A program made the translations under genes and the position numbers. Positions 4,666 through 5,317 of a DNA stretch of 5,317 nt are shown here, in pieces. Positions within the stretch are counted from its first letter, which is position 1; each line of letters opens with the position of its first letter. A model generated the notes under the pieces. The model made no database searches, was not told the DNA's origin, and saw only the letters and a list, made by a program, of their open reading frames with translations. Source of the DNA: Anaerolineaceae bacterium (GTDB lineage: Bacteria > Chloroflexota > Anaerolineae > Anaerolineales > Anaerolineaceae); the NCBI GenBank assembly GCA_003158355.1, contig PMIV01000121.1, positions 6,431 through 11,747 of the forward strand, given 5' to 3'.

Positions 4666-5317
4666 ATTGATCTTGAAAAGGAAAATCTGTTGGGTGAACA
4701 GAGGGTGGATCCAGCCAGCGCAAGAAACCGTGTGCCTGTCGTTTTTGAGGGGATGGTTTATCAAAAGTTGCCAAAAAAAGGTTCAAACAGATCAGAAAAG
4801 TACCAATCCATTGATTCACCGAAAGACGCTCGCCGAGCCATAGTTGAGCAATAATAATAGTAACGATTAATTCACCTAATCCCAAGATTGACGTACGCAA
4901 CCCGCCAATATTTTTAACACCCAAAAACAAGGTCAACCTGGCCAGGAAGGTGATCACAGCCAGGGCAAGCAGTGGCCACCAAGGAGTGCCGGCGGCAGGC
5001 AATTGAGGAGAAAAAATCAAAAAAGCAACCGTGACGGTTATTGCCATTGAAATTAATGTATACAGGGTTACTGTGGGGGCTGGAACTTCATAAAGCACCC
5101 TTTGATTAATGATCAAGTGAAGCGCATAAAGTAAGGACGCACCAATCATTAATATTGCACCATAAAGATCAATACCATTTTTGGAATTTGAGATCAATAA
5201 AAAGACCCCAGGTAGAATTAATAACAACCTTAGAACTGTAATTCTGCTAATGGATTGACGATCCACAATCAGCCACAATGCTACAAAAAGCGGATAGAAC
5301 GAGTAGAGCAACTGCCC
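4664..5317 (-). CDS. EamA/DMT-family membrane transporter, N-terminus cut by the window edge
   Basis: The frame is open from the right edge to TAA at 4666-4664, giving 217 residues. The sequence enters as GQLLYSFYPLFVALW, typical of the middle of EamA proteins, so the true start lies beyond the window; the apparent start at 5311 is a TTG leucine codon inside the gene. About seven hydrophobic segments are visible, corresponding to the last part of the usual ten-helix, ~300-residue drug/metabolite transporter. The C-terminal repeat shows the family pattern: a G/L-rich helix with E (ILGLGELIVTIII), then LWLGERLSVNQWIGTFLI. The polar tail after the last helix, about 30 residues with several prolines, is a little long. 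The substrate cannot be predicted; relatives export amino acids or other metabolites. It is convergent with hisS/tRNA-His and shares the terminator. Confidence 0.88.
   Translation of the reverse strand, partial: GQLLYSFYPLFVALWLIVDRQSISRITVLRLLLILPGVFLLISNSKNGIDLYGAILMIGASLLYALHLIINQRVLYEVPAPTVTLYTLISMAITVTVAFLIFSPQLPAAGTPWWPLLALAVITFLARLTLFLGVKNIGGLRTSILGLGELIVTIIIAQLWLGERLSVNQWIGTFLICLNLFLATFDKPSPQKRQAHGFLRWLDPPSVHPTDFPFQDQ

Noticed and set aside
4514..4843. Plus-strand open frame running through the tRNA and into the transporter region
   Set aside because: It reads through the tRNA-His gene (the translated tRNA gives the well-known GVAQWQSA artefact) and then antisense to the EamA gene.

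Overview
The window holds a compact bacterial chromosomal segment of moderate to low GC. It contains one five-gene leftward block, a divergent hisS with a tRNA-His gene behind it, and a convergent membrane transporter cut by the right edge. No phage, insertion sequence, CRISPR array or antibiotic-resistance gene is visible. The HisRS sequence style and the gene set suggest an anaerobic, fermentative bacterium, perhaps a member of Chloroflexi/Anaerolineae. A clostridial-type or related anaerobe is the alternative. This placement is inference from remembered family resemblance, not from a search.

Left part (1-3088, minus strand). Read in transcription order from 3088, there are four tightly packed genes: a DRTGG-domain protein, a CBS-pair protein fused to an anti-sigma-type ATPase domain, a second DRTGG-domain protein, and a PHP-family metal-dependent phosphoesterase. 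The gaps are 9, 0 and 7 bases, so this is almost certainly one operon. After a 274-base AT-rich gap comes the start of a NuoE/HydC-type thioredoxin-like [2Fe-2S] subunit, cut by the left edge after its first two cluster cysteines. It was found by reading the minus strand to the window boundary. In many anaerobes the same small set of genes precedes the NuoE-NuoF-HydA genes of the multimeric electron-bifurcating [FeFe]-hydrogenase. The simplest reading is therefore a poorly characterised sensory or maturation module upstream of a hydrogenase operon. The hydrogenase itself lies outside the window and is predicted, not seen.

Middle (3089-3252). This divergent intergenic region carries a leftward promoter for the DRTGG operon, overlapped by a 17-base dyad that could be an operator, and a rightward extended -10 promoter for hisS.

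Right part (3253-5317). hisS encodes a complete 427-residue histidyl-tRNA synthetase. The gene for its own substrate, tRNA-His(GTG), begins 18 bases after the hisS stop and has what looks like its own promoter inside the last hisS codons. A perfect 13-bp hairpin with T runs on both sides ends the rightward unit. It also overlaps the stop codon of the convergent EamA/DMT-family transporter, so it probably works as a bidirectional terminator.
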